The notes beneath the pieces are model-generated. The model made no database searches, was not told the DNA's origin, and was given only the letters and a program-made list of their open reading frames with translations. From contig NZ_CP015622.1 in NCBI RefSeq assembly GCF_001643015.1, positions 695,358-759,357 on the forward strand: a stretch of 64,000 nucleotides of DNA. The letters are read 5' to 3'. The stretch is from Corynebacterium crudilactis. Its GTDB lineage: Bacteria > Actinomycetota > Actinomycetes > Mycobacteriales > Mycobacteriaceae. The translations under genes were made by a program, and so were the position numbers. Position 1 is the first letter of the stretch. Every line of letters starts with the position of its first letter. Shown one piece after another: positions 45,346-53,572 of this stretch.

Positions 45346-47220
45346 ATGAAAAGTGCGCGGCCAAAATCAGTCGCTCCAAAATCCGGACAAGCTTTACTCA
45401 CTCTCGGTGCCCTAGGTGTTGTGTTCGGCGACATCGGCACCAGCCCCCTGTACTCACTTCACACTGCATTCAGCATGCAGCACAACAAAGTCGAAGTCAC
45501 CCCGGAAAATGTGTACGGGATCATCTCCATGGTGCTGTGGACAATCACCTTGATCGTCACCGTCAAATACGTCATGCTGGTCACTCGAGCTGACAACCAA
45601 GGGCAAGGCGGCATTCTGGCGCTCGTTGCTTTGCTGAAAAACCGTGGGCACTGGGGAAAATTCGTAGCAGTAGCCGGCATGTTGGGTGCCGCATTGTTTT
45701 ATGGCGATGTGGTGATCACCCCGGCGATCTCTGTTCTCAGCGCAACAGAAGGCTTGACGGTTATCTCCCCAAGCTTTGAGCGCTTCATTCTGCCCGTATC
45801 TCTCGCAGTTCTGATCGCTATTTTTGCAATCCAACCGCTCGGTACAGAAAAAGTCGGTAAAGCCTTCGGCCCCATCATGTTGCTGTGGTTTGTCACCCTT
45901 GCAGGATTGGGAATTCCGCAAATCATCGTACATCCAGAAATCTTGCAGAGCTTGTCTCCACATTGGGCACTGGGGTTGATTGTGGCTGAGCCTTTCCAAG
46001 CATTTGTGCTGCTTGGTGCCGTTGTCCTGACAGTAACGGGTGCGGAAGCGCTCTACGCTGATATGGGCCATTTTGGGGCGAGGCCAATTAGAGTGGCGTG
46101 GTTTTGCGTCGTCATGCCTGCTTTAATCTTGACGTATTTGGGGCAGGGCGCCTTGGTGATTAACCAGCCTGAAGCGGTGCGCAACCCCATGTTTTATCTC
46201 GCGCCGGAAGGTCTACGGATTCCGTTGGTTATTTTGGCGACCATCGCCACGGTGATCGCATCGCAGGCCGTGATTTCCGGAGCGTATTCATTGACCAAAC
46301 AGGCCGTGAATTTGAAACTGCTGCCACGCATGGTGATCCGGCATACTTCCCGAAAAGAGGAAGGCCAGATCTATATGCCACTGGTAAATGGTTTGCTGTT
46401 TGTATCCGTGATGGTTGTGGTGCTGGTATTCCGATCCTCTGAAAGCCTCGCCAGCGCGTATGGACTTGCCGTGACCGGAACCTTGGTGTTAGTCAGCGTC
46501 TTGTATCTGATCTATGTTCACACCACCTGGTGGAAAACAGCGTTGTTCATTGTGTTCATCGGTATTCCAGAAGTACTTCTATTCGCCTCGAACACCACGA
46601 AAATTCACGACGGTGGCTGGCTTCCACTACTTATTGCGGCCGTGCTCATCGTGGTGATGAGGACCTGGGAGTGGGGAAGTGACCGCGTCAATCAGGAACG
46701 CGCAGAGCTGGAACTTCCCATGGATAAGTTCTTGGAGAAACTTGATCAGCCACACAATATTGGTCTGCGTAAAGTCGCCGAAGTGGCAGTTTTTCCACAT
46801 GGCACCAGCGATACTGTGCCGTTGTCCTTGGTTCGGTGTGTGAAAGACCTTAAGCTTTTATACCGAGAGATCGTGATCGTTCAAATCGTCCAAGAACACG
46901 TTCCGCACGTGCCGCCAGCGGAACGCGCAGAAATGGAAGTGCTCCACCACGCCCCGATCAGGGTGGTTCGAGTAGATCTGCACCTTGGTTATTTTGATGA
47001 ACAGAATCTGCCCGAAAATCTCCACGCCATTGACCCAACATGGGATAACGCCACCTACTTCCTGTCTGCACTGACTCTTCGGAGCAGGTTGCCTGGAAAG
47101 ATCGCTGGATGGCGCGATCGTTTGTATCTTTCGATGGAACGTAATCAGGCATCTCGAACTGAGTCTTTCAAACTGCAACCAAGCAAAACCATCACGGTTG
47201 GAACAGAGCTGCACCTTTAA
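45346..47220 (+). CDS. kup: Kup potassium uptake protein
   Basis: A 624-residue low-affinity K+/H+ symporter with twelve N-terminal membrane helices (to about residue 440) and a long cytoplasmic C-terminus. Family landmarks are LGALGVVFGDIGTSPLYSLH, YVMLVTRADNQGQGGILALV and FYGDVVITPAISVLSATEGL. Two close starts exist: ATG 45334 is only one base from AAGGAG, so the ATG at 45346, 13 bases away, is preferred, giving the recalled length of the C. glutamicum protein. It sits between purK and purE without obvious functional link. Confidence 0.94.
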   Translation: MKSARPKSVAPKSGQALLTLGALGVVFGDIGTSPLYSLHTAFSMQHNKVEVTPENVYGIISMVLWTITLIVTVKYVMLVTRADNQGQGGILALVALLKNRGHWGKFVAVAGMLGAALFYGDVVITPAISVLSATEGLTVISPSFERFILPVSLAVLIAIFAIQPLGTEKVGKAFGPIMLLWFVTLAGLGIPQIIVHPEILQSLSPHWALGLIVAEPFQAFVLLGAVVLTVTGAEALYADMGHFGARPIRVAWFCVVMPALILTYLGQGALVINQPEAVRNPMFYLAPEGLRIPLVILATIATVIASQAVISGAYSLTKQAVNLKLLPRMVIRHTSRKEEGQIYMPLVNGLLFVSVMVVVLVFRSSESLASAYGLAVTGTLVLVSVLYLIYVHTTWWKTALFIVFIGIPEVLLFASNTTKIHDGGWLPLLIAAVLIVVMRTWEWGSDRVNQERAELELPMDKFLEKLDQPHNIGLRKVAEVAVFPHGTSDTVPLSLVRCVKDLKLLYREIVIVQIVQEHVPHVPPAERAEMEVLHHAPIRVVRVDLHLGYFDEQNLPENLHAIDPTWDNATYFLSALTLRSRLPGKIAGWRDRLYLSMERNQASRTESFKLQPSKTITVGTELHL

Positions 47221-47257
47221 TCAGGCAGTTGCTGGCCAACTGAGTTAGCCTAAAACG

Positions 47258-47617
47258 ATGAAGAAAAATCCTTTGGTTGAATGGGTCTGGGTTATGGATG
47301 AACTCGGAGTTGGCTGGTGCCAATGCGAGAAAGATCCCATTACCGGAAAAGCACCACATCCCGTGAACAAACCACTGGTCACCAAATCAATCATCAGCGC
47401 TCTTGGTGATATCCCAGATGTAATGAGCAACCAGGACATCAGCCTTGTGGTGGTGGATTTGTGGAAATTCGATACCATTACTCCTCCAATCGCAGAATCT
47501 CTCATGCGTTCCGTAAAAGCTGTCAACGGCGAGATGCACCCGCAGTATCCCACCGCGACAGCAATGGCTGCGATCAAGCATTTCTCCAACACTTTTGATG
47601 GACAGATTAACGCTTAA
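47258..47617 (+). CDS. Conserved hypothetical protein
   Basis: A 119-residue soluble protein without signal peptide or recognised domain. Visible features are an aromatic N-terminus (PLVEWVWVMDELGVGWCQCE) with a CQC pair, a Pro-rich turn (GKAPHPVNKP) and a helical C-terminus. It lies 38 bp after kup and 58 bp before purE in the same direction. Complete and well framed, but I cannot assign a role. Confidence 0.65.
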   Translation: MKKNPLVEWVWVMDELGVGWCQCEKDPITGKAPHPVNKPLVTKSIISALGDIPDVMSNQDISLVVVDLWKFDTITPPIAESLMRSVKAVNGEMHPQYPTATAMAAIKHFSNTFDGQINA

Positions 47618-47674
47618 AAGGCCTGTTATAGACTAATAAACCGATACGTAACTTTTAAGCTAAGGAGAATTTCA

Positions 47675-48172
47675 GTGGGTCCTCTAGTTGGTTTGATCAT
47701 GGGTTCGGATTCGGATTGGGATACTGTAGCGCCAGCTGCAGAGGTACTCGCTGAGTTTGGCATTCCTTTTGAGGTCGGCGTTGTCTCTGCACACCGCACC
47801 CCAGAGAAGATGCTCAACTACGCAAAGACTGCGCATGAGCGCGGCATCAAGACGATCATCGCGTGTGCTGGCGGCGCTGCACACCTGCCAGGCATGGTCG
47901 CTGCAGCAACTCCACTTCCAGTCATCGGTGTTCCACGCGCATTGAAGGATCTTGATGGCTTGGATTCTTTGCTGTCGATCGTCCAGATGCCAGGAGGCGT
48001 TCCAGTTGCCACTGTCTCCATCGGTGGCGCGAAGAATGCAGGCCTCCTTGCCGTTCGTATTCTCGGTGCTGGTGATCCTTCTTTGGTCACGAAGATGGCT
48101 GATTACCAAGAGAATATGGCGAAGGAAGTTGAAGCCAAGGACGAAGCATTGAAGAAGCGCTTGCTCGGCTAA
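47675..48172 (+). CDS. purE: N5-CAIR mutase (class I PurE)
   Basis: A 165-residue enzyme converting N5-CAIR to CAIR, the step after PurK. The N-terminal [20 protein letters not shown] contains the class I PurE GSxSDW phosphate loop, [15 protein letters not shown] has the catalytic His, and [20 protein letters not shown] and [18 protein letters not shown] are typical. GTG is the start after TAAGGAGAA. The stop codon overlaps the ATG of the next gene (TAATG). Confidence 0.96.
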   Translation: MGPLVGLIMGSDSDWDTVAPAAEVLAEFGIPFEVGVVSAHRTPEKMLNYAKTAHERGIKTIIACAGGAAHLPGMVAAATPLPVIGVPRALKDLDGLDSLLSIVQMPGGVPVATVSIGGAKNAGLLAVRILGAGDPSLVTKMADYQENMAKEVEAKDEALKKRLLG

Positions 48173-48627
48173 TGAATCCGATTGTGGTGCTGGGATCCAA
48201 AGTTGTTGATGGTCAAGTCACTGACCTGTTGGCTTCAAGGCTGGAAAAGGCCATTGAGGTCTCATCTTTGACCCCAGAAGCACCCGTTGTGGTCAGCGGT
48301 TTCGGTGAAGCCACGGCCATGGCAGATTATTTACGCGCCCGTGGAGTAACCAACATTGTGGAAGAACCATGGGCCACCAGCACCAATGAGAATTTAGAAA
48401 ACGCCCACGCATTATTTCCGGACACACTACAGTGGACTGTTGTGACCAGTGGCTTTCATGCCTGGCGCACCTATTTATGGGCTTGGCATTTGGGGATTCC
48501 CATCAAGGTGGTCACTGCTCGTACACCTTCAGCCGAGCGCCTAGGTATGGCTATTAGAGAGTGTTTTGCTCTGCCGCATTCCACACTTCGAGTGCTGTGG
48601 CGAAAACTCCGAGCCCCCAAGAACTAG
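48172..48627 (+). CDS. DUF218/YdcF-like protein
   Basis: A 151-residue protein with the ElyC/SanA/YdcF Rossmann-like fold: PIVVLGSKVVDGQVTDLLAS, then VVVSGFGEATAMADYLRARG, ATSTNENLENAHALFPD and VVTSGFHAWRTYLWAWHLGI. There is no membrane anchor, unlike many relatives. Start and purE stop overlap by one base, so translation is coupled. The family is tied to envelope processes, but the biochemical activity is unknown. Confidence 0.82.
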   Translation: MNPIVVLGSKVVDGQVTDLLASRLEKAIEVSSLTPEAPVVVSGFGEATAMADYLRARGVTNIVEEPWATSTNENLENAHALFPDTLQWTVVTSGFHAWRTYLWAWHLGIPIKVVTARTPSAERLGMAIRECFALPHSTLRVLWRKLRAPKN

Positions 48628-48672
48628 TCCCAAGAACTAGCCTCCCAAAATTACTGATAGTAAGGTTTTCGC

Positions 48673-49467
48673 ATGTCAACTGCATATTTTATTGCGTACG
48701 GAAATGATACGTACCGCCCAACGGAGCATTCCAGTGGTGCGTGGCGCGATGATGAACTCCACCTTGCACCGGTTGCCGGTTTGGTGATTCACCATATGGA
48801 ACGCTGGCGCAGGGAAGTCGTCGGCGATGCTTTTGTGTTTAGCCGTTTCAGTTTGGAGGTCTTGGGCCAGATCGCTCGGGATGATGTCACCTTGAGAACA
48901 GAGATCGTTCGTCCCGGGCGCACCATTGAACTTATTGAGACGGTCGCTGAGATCAACGGCAGAGTGACGATTCGTGCACGCGCCTGGTTGCTGAAGACCT
49001 CTGATCTTGCCCATATTTCTGGCGATACTTTTGAAGCGTTGCCGTCAATGACTGAACTGGCAGATGTTCAGTCAGCTTTCCAGTGGTCTGGTGGCTTTAT
49101 GGACAGCATTGTCTTTGTCGAGGATGCAGAGAAAATTCCGGGCAAAAACCGTGCGTGGATTACCGGCGATGTGCAGTTGGTCGAGGGCGAAGATTCTGAG
49201 CCCTTGGCAGAGTTTTCCAAATTCTTGGATGTGGCCAATGGCGTGGCGGTTCGAGAAGATCCAAAGACGTGGATGTTCCCGAATGTGGATCTTACTTTCC
49301 ATCTGTTCCGCCAGCCGGTGGGCACCAAGGTGGGTTTTGATACCCGCGCGGCGTTCGGACCCAACGGCATCGGTTTGACCACTTCGGTGATTCACGATGC
49401 CGAAGGTCCTGTGGGCACGCTTAATCAATCATTGACAGTGCGCCCAATTGCTGAGTTAAACAAGTGA
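48673..49467 (+). CDS. Acyl-CoA thioesterase-like double-hotdog protein
   Basis: A 264-residue protein with two hotdog domains in one chain (thioesterase superfamily, 4HBT_3 type). The first half has HSSGAWRDDELHLAPVAGLV and LRTEIVRPGRTIELIETVAE; the second has DPKTWMFPNVDLTFHLFRQP and FGPNGIGLTTSVIHDAEGPV. It should act on acyl-CoA esters in the cytoplasm, but no specific substrate follows from sequence. It begins 45 bp after the DUF218 gene and ends one base before the convergent monooxygenase gene. Confidence 0.78.
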   Translation: MSTAYFIAYGNDTYRPTEHSSGAWRDDELHLAPVAGLVIHHMERWRREVVGDAFVFSRFSLEVLGQIARDDVTLRTEIVRPGRTIELIETVAEINGRVTIRARAWLLKTSDLAHISGDTFEALPSMTELADVQSAFQWSGGFMDSIVFVEDAEKIPGKNRAWITGDVQLVEGEDSEPLAEFSKFLDVANGVAVREDPKTWMFPNVDLTFHLFRQPVGTKVGFDTRAAFGPNGIGLTTSVIHDAEGPVGTLNQSLTVRPIAELNK

Positions 49468-49468
49468 C

Positions 49469-50755
49469 CTAGTTAAACAAGTGACCGCGCAGCGTAGTGT
49501 GGCTGTATTCTGTGCGGAATCGACCACGTCGCTGCAGCTCAGGGACTACTAAGTCAACAAAGTCGTCCAAACTGTGGGGGAGCATCGGTGGCATGAGGTT
49601 GAAGCCATCGGCACCGCCCTCGTCGATCCAGCGCTCGATTTCATCAGCGATGCTTTCCGGTGTGCCGATGAATGTGGCGTGCCCACCACCTGCTGCGAGG
49701 TAGCCCAGAAGTTCACGGACGGTTGGTGATTTAGATTCGATGATCCGCAGCACCGTTTCGTACCTGCCTTTAGGACCGGAAAACTCTTCTAGCGGTGGCA
49801 GTGGTGGGGGAGGTGCATCCAAATCCCACGTCGAGCAATCTTGCCCCACAAAGAAACTCAACTGATTTAGTGAGTCTTTGACCGGCAACAACGCGTTGAG
49901 AGCCTGCTGTTTTGCACGCGCTTCTTCCACGGTCGTGCCAACAAAGGTCACCAAACCAGGCAGCACCGGCATGGGTTCGCGACCCTGGGCAGTGGCACGA
50001 GCATGAATATCAGAGCGATAATCTTGTGCTTGCTCCAAATCCCAGGCCACGGAGTAAATCGCCTCGGCATACCGTGCAGCGATCTCCCGTCCCTGCGGTG
50101 AGGATCCCGCTTGGAAAATAACTGGCCTGCCCTGCGGAGTAGTGGGAATATTCAGCGGACCAGCGACTTGGAAGAACTCACCATCATGATGGATAGATTC
50201 AATGAGTGAGGAGTCCGCAAATTTTCCAGCACGATCCATCACCAAACTTTCCGCGGGCCACGAATTCCACAGCGCAGTGATGGTTTCAATAAATTCCGCA
50301 GCGCGCGCATAGCGAACATCATGACCCGGCAACGCATCCATCCCGTGGTTACGCGCCTCCGCATCAGTCATCGAAGTCACCACATTGATTCCAGCACGCC
50401 CACCTGAAATATGATCCAAGCTGGCGATCATCCGCGCTGCATGAAACGGCTGCCAAAACGTACTGGAAATCGTGCTGATCAACCCAATATTGTTCGTCGC
50501 CCGCGCCATCGCAGTCAACGCGGTCACCGGCTCCAAAAACCAGCCCGGCCCATTCTCCAGACCGACGGGATTAATCGCCTGCCCATCCGCCAAAAAGACC
50601 GCATCCAGCTTGCCCCGCTCAGCGGTGCGCGCGAGTTCCTCCCACCAGGAAATTAAACCCAGCTTTTCGACGCTTCCCTCCACCGCTCGCCACGCCGCCG
50701 CGTGGTGCCCGGCACCGAAAGCAAAAAGGTTGAGGTGTATTTCTTTCGGTGTCAT
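49469..50755 (-). CDS. FMN-dependent monooxygenase (NtaA/SnaA/DszA family)
   Basis: A 428-residue TIM-barrel flavin monooxygenase of the bacterial-luciferase superfamily, using reduced FMN from a separate reductase. The start KEIHLNLFAFGAGHHAAAWR, SGGRAGINVVTSMTDAEARN, GRPVIFQAGSSPQGREIAAR and the C-terminal FIGTPESIADEIERWIDEGG are hallmarks of the NtaA/DszA group acting on amines or sulfur heterocycles. It is the second gene of an operon with the SDR gene (overlap of one base) behind a TPP riboswitch. A role in salvage or breakdown of a thiamine-related heterocycle is a reasonable inference; the substrate is not known. Confidence 0.88.
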   Translation of the reverse strand: MTPKEIHLNLFAFGAGHHAAAWRAVEGSVEKLGLISWWEELARTAERGKLDAVFLADGQAINPVGLENGPGWFLEPVTALTAMARATNNIGLISTISSTFWQPFHAARMIASLDHISGGRAGINVVTSMTDAEARNHGMDALPGHDVRYARAAEFIETITALWNSWPAESLVMDRAGKFADSSLIESIHHDGEFFQVAGPLNIPTTPQGRPVIFQAGSSPQGREIAARYAEAIYSVAWDLEQAQDYRSDIHARATAQGREPMPVLPGLVTFVGTTVEEARAKQQALNALLPVKDSLNQLSFFVGQDCSTWDLDAPPPPLPPLEEFSGPKGRYETVLRIIESKSPTVRELLGYLAAGGGHATFIGTPESIADEIERWIDEGGADGFNLMPPMLPHSLDDFVDLVVPELQRRGRFRTEYSHTTLRGHLFN

Positions 50756-51510
50756 TAGTTGAAAACCAGTCCTCCGTCGACGACCAAGTTTTGGCCTGTA
50801 ACCGCGCGCGACCAGGGGGATGCGAAGAAGAGGGAGGCGTCGGCAAGCTCTTGCGGCGTGGTGACGGACCCCAGTGGGGTGCCGGCGGCGATGAAATCAA
50901 AGACTTCCTCGGGCGTGGCGGCGCTGGCGCCGGTGGTGCGCAGCAGGCCGCCGCTGACCATGTTGACCGTGATGTGGCGTGGGCCCAAATCCTTGGCAAA
51001 CGTGCGAGTCAAGGACAGCAGCGCAGCCTTCGCAGCGGTGTAATCGTGGTAGGGGACCGTCGGATTCTGGAAAAGATTCGTGCCGATGTTAATCACACGA
51101 CCACTTCCCACCTCCTCAAAACCAGGTAAAGCCTCCTGGATGGTGTTTAGCGCGCCCGCGATTGCGCTGGTGTACTGCTGGTTAAATCGCTCAATGGTGA
51201 TGTCCTCCGCCTTGGGACGCGCATCGCCATCAAAGCTGAAATCCGCCAAAGCGCTGTTGACCACAGTGGTGATCGGGCTGCCGAAATGTTCCTTGGCCTG
51301 CGCAAACATGCTTTTCACCTGTTCGCGATCACGAACATCAGCCTGAATCGCCACCGCCTTTTCACCAGCCAACTCTGCGGCAGCATCAGCCGAACGGTGA
51401 TAGTTCACCACAACACGAGCGCCCTCGCGCAAAAATGATTCAGACAATGCGCGACCAAGTCCGCGTGCACCGCCGGTGACCAAAACAATTTGCTCAGAAA
51501 TATCAAGCAT
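50755..51510 (-). CDS. Short-chain dehydrogenase/reductase under TPP riboswitch
   Basis: A 251-residue SDR enzyme. The cofactor motif is TGGARGLGRALSESFL at residue 12 and the catalytic Tyr/Lys are in PYHDYTAAKAAL; NVVSGGLLRTTGAS is the usual substrate-loop start. The annotation 3-oxoacyl-ACP reductase (FabG) is a generic guess. It is the first gene after the TPP riboswitch, and its ATG is immediately downstream of a hairpin whose 3' arm contains the only good ribosome-binding site. Control by thiamine pyrophosphate suggests a role in thiamine metabolism or precursor salvage. Confidence 0.88.
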   Translation of the reverse strand: MLDISEQIVLVTGGARGLGRALSESFLREGARVVVNYHRSADAAAELAGEKAVAIQADVRDREQVKSMFAQAKEHFGSPITTVVNSALADFSFDGDARPKAEDITIERFNQQYTSAIAGALNTIQEALPGFEEVGSGRVINIGTNLFQNPTVPYHDYTAAKAALLSLTRTFAKDLGPRHITVNMVSGGLLRTTGASAATPEEVFDFIAAGTPLGSVTTPQELADASLFFASPWSRAVTGQNLVVDGGLVFN

Positions 51511-51544
51511 GAAAAAACGCCCTTCTTGGGTTGGGGCGAAGGGC
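51511..51544 (-). terminator. Riboswitch expression platform: terminator/SD-sequestering hairpin
   Basis: Read on the minus strand, GCCCTTC pairs with GAAGGGC and is followed by GTTTTTTC and then directly the SDR ATG. The AGAAGGG of the 3' arm is also the Shine-Dalgarno sequence. The same stem could stop transcription or hide the ribosome site when TPP is bound. Confidence 0.7.
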
Positions 51545-51582
51545 AGAGGGACCTATCCCTTGGGAGGATGGGTCCAATGCGA

Positions 51583-51675
51583 CAGTCCCTTCGCCAGTAC
51601 TAACTGGATCAGGTTCGACGGGTGTAATCTCAGCGAAAGCTTTGTGAAAGTGCTTTTGCACCCCGTGTCACTAGT
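51583..51675 (-). promoter_or_regulatory. TPP riboswitch (THI element)
   Basis: On the minus strand the conserved thi-box parts appear in order: GGGGTGC, a variable stem (GCACTTTCACAAAGC), GCTGAGA, ACCCG, GAACCTGATC and AGTTAGTACTGGCGAAGGGA. These form the TPP-binding three-way junction. It lies in the leader of the SDR-monooxygenase operon. Confidence 0.92.
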
Positions 51676-51847
51676 AGCCGAGGGTATCAGTTTGTGAGCG
51701 CGTGTGGGGCGAGTTGGTACAGAAGAGCAATTCAGGCCGACACCACAAACTTCGATCTAACAAAGTTTTGCGCTGCCGACTCTGGAGTTTGTCTCCTAGA
51801 TAGACCGCTTGTAAAAGTATTACAGGTGGATACTGGTCTGCAGAAAC

Positions 51848-51861
51848 GTTATACATATAAC
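51848..51861. promoter_or_regulatory. AT-rich near-palindrome upstream of small membrane-protein gene
   Basis: GTTATACATATAAC has GTTATA and TATAAC arms around a two-base centre, 26 bp upstream of the ATG at 51888. It overlaps a likely -10 region and could be an operator. Nothing else is seen in 51676-51847. Confidence 0.35.
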
Positions 51862-51887
51862 AAATCTGTAATCCCCTAAGGAGCACG

Positions 51888-52292
51888 ATGAAAGATTGGT
51901 CTAGGCTTGCGGCCAAAAAGAATTATCCTGCTCGAGTATTTGTTTTACTTTTTCTCTTGTCTCTCGTAGTCGGGTGGATATTTGCTCTTGGGACTCCCTA
52001 TCTAGGAGTAACTGCTCTAGGACTAACCGCTGGTTCAATTTTTGTTGGAGTTAGTTTTGCTGTAGCTGCAGTGGCTTGTGCCCTAACAAGAAGAGCTCCC
52101 TTGTGGCTTTTGGGGGTTTTAGGTGGTGTAGGAATCGTTCTTGTCTTGATGGGAATCTATTTCAGGGTAACTCAGCCTGATGGAATCCTAACTGGATATT
52201 TAATACCGATTGGTTTTGGATTTTTTCTCGCAGAAGCAGCTGTGGCAATAGAGCGTTATTGGCATCGTCGTCACTACGCACTGCGTTCTTAA
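51888..52292 (+). CDS. Small four-helix membrane protein, unknown
   Basis: A 134-residue hydrophobic protein with about four membrane segments: FVLLFLLSLVVGWIFALGTP, then LGLTAGSIFVGVSFAVAAVA, LLGVLGGVGIVLVLMGIYF and TGYLIPIGFGFFLAEAAVAI. It ends in a basic tail (RYWHRRHYALRS). TAAGGAG at 51877-51883 is well placed for the ATG. Codon use looks more AT-rich and less polished than its neighbours, hinting at recent acquisition or low expression. No domain recognised. Confidence 0.65.
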   Translation: MKDWSRLAAKKNYPARVFVLLFLLSLVVGWIFALGTPYLGVTALGLTAGSIFVGVSFAVAAVACALTRRAPLWLLGVLGGVGIVLVLMGIYFRVTQPDGILTGYLIPIGFGFFLAEAAVAIERYWHRRHYALRS

Positions 52293-52332
52293 AGGAAGAG
52301 CTTTCTGTCCAAAAAGCCGCAAATTAAACCCC

Positions 52333-52890
52333 TTAAATCGTCTCCAGAGTGATCTCGGTGAACTGCCCAACTTCGCGGACATTTACGGTGCGGAGCCGAT
52401 CACTTTCGATCCGGCGAGGCATCGCTGGCTGCCCTTCATCGAGAAACACTGGCGCCATGGTCAAGATGATCCTATCGAGTGCACCCGCGTCAAAGAATTG
52501 ACCCGCCAAATCGCCACCACCGACGATCCAAATATCAGTGTTCTCTGGATTCACTTCCAGTATGGCGGGGAGAACATCAGAGACATCTCCATTTACTACT
52601 TTGACGGGTTTTCCTTCTGGGGTTTCCAAGTTTCTGCTGCTGAATACCCATGTGGGGCGATCGCCATACACATCAGTCCACTTCTGGGGATCGCTGATGA
52701 AATCCAGATCCTTGAGCAGCCATTCATAGGTGGTGGATCCCATTACGATGGTGCCGACTTTTGAAAGGAAAGTACCAAAATCTTCAGAGGCACTGTCGCT
52801 GCCGGGGACATCGAAAAGCCATTGCAGGGAAGTGTCTTTGTCTGCGATGAATCCGTTGAGCGTGCTGGATGTGTTGTAGATGATCGCCAT
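52333..52890 (-). CDS. Dihydrofolate reductase-like protein (RibD C-terminal family)
   Basis: A 185-residue protein of the DHFR/RibD-reductase fold (YyaP/YwjB type). The start AIIYNTSSTLNGFIADKDTS, GTIVMGSTTYEWLLKDLDFI, WIVGGGDLAGQFFDAGALDR and IILTMAPVFLDEGQPAMPRR follow the family pattern. An NADPH-dependent reductase activity is likely, but these stand-alone proteins lack the deaminase partner of riboflavin synthesis. It is divergent from the glyoxalase-like gene by about 18 bp. The ATG at 52890 is used. Confidence 0.85.
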   Translation of the reverse strand: MAIIYNTSSTLNGFIADKDTSLQWLFDVPGSDSASEDFGTFLSKVGTIVMGSTTYEWLLKDLDFISDPQKWTDVYGDRPTWVFSSRNLETPEGKPVKVVNGDVSDVLPAILEVNPENTDIWIVGGGDLAGQFFDAGALDRIILTMAPVFLDEGQPAMPRRIESDRLRTVNVREVGQFTEITLETI

Positions 52891-52908
52891 CACACGATGC
52901 TACCTACG

Positions 52909-53340
52909 ATGGGGATCATGGGAATTAAACGTTTGGACAACGTGGCGATTGTGGTGGAATCGTTGGATGAAGCAGTCGGTTTCTTTGAGAAATTAGGGAT
53001 GTCTCTAGATGGTCGAACACTGGTCCAAGGGGATTTTGCTGATCGGACCGTTGGTCTCAGCGGGATCAGATCAGAGATCGCGGTGCTGAACACTCCCGAT
53101 GGGCATTCTCGGGTGGAGCTTACTCAATATCTACAACCGGAACCGATTGCAACCGCTCCATCTGCACCTAACCAGATTGGGATGCACCGGTTGATGTTTG
53201 CGGTGGATGATATTGAGGAAACGATCGCACATATCGGTGCGGAACCACTAGATGGGATCGCAAACTATGAGGACGTATTTCTGCTGTGTTATCTGCGCGG
53301 GCCGTCTGGAATTATCGTGGCGTTGGCGCAGGAACTTTAA
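52909..53340 (+). CDS. VOC/glyoxalase-family protein
   Basis: A 143-residue metal-binding fold of the vicinal-oxygen-chelate superfamily: IKRLDNVAIVVESLDEAVGF with the family opening, then RVELTQYLQP and MHRLMFAVDDIEETIAHIGA and a C-terminal YLRGPSGIIVALAQEL. The likely metal ligands are Glu in VELTQ, His in GMHRLMF and Glu near the C-terminus. Substrate is unknown. ATGs at 52909 and 52918 are both plausible; there is no strong ribosome site. The stop overlaps the convergent small gene by four bases. Confidence 0.8.
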   Translation: MGIMGIKRLDNVAIVVESLDEAVGFFEKLGMSLDGRTLVQGDFADRTVGLSGIRSEIAVLNTPDGHSRVELTQYLQPEPIATAPSAPNQIGMHRLMFAVDDIEETIAHIGAEPLDGIANYEDVFLLCYLRGPSGIIVALAQEL

Positions 53341-53561
53341 TTAAGGCGGCGCTTCCGCCAAGCCCGCCATACTGAGACGGTGGCGATTACCAAAACGAGC
53401 GCGAGAAGTGCTGGCCACACGGCAGGTTCGGGGCGTAACACGTTGATGATTGCCTGGATGACGGCGAGGAATGAGAAAAATCCCAGGAATCCGAGCAGCG
53501 CTTCGAGCTGAAGCCCTTTGCGTTGCGATTCGGATTGATCCTGGGATTTATCGGCACTCAT
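53337..53561 (-). CDS. Small two-helix membrane protein downstream of tusG
   Basis: A 74-residue protein with a polar Gln/Ser/Lys-rich N-terminus (MSADKSQDQSESQRKG), two membrane helices (about 20-42 and 49-68) and a basic tail RAWRKRRLN. It starts 11 bp after the tusG stop in the same direction, so it is the last gene of that operon. No known family. It may be an accessory of the importer, but that is inference. Confidence 0.65.
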   Translation of the reverse strand: MSADKSQDQSESQRKGLQLEALLGFLGFFSFLAVIQAIINVLRPEPAVWPALLALVLVIATVSVWRAWRKRRLN

Positions 53562-53572
53562 GATTATCTAGT

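Noticed and set aside
45454..46071. 205-codon frame antisense to kup
   Set aside because: The Kup signature motifs are in the plus frame; the other product is His/Gln-rich without domain features.
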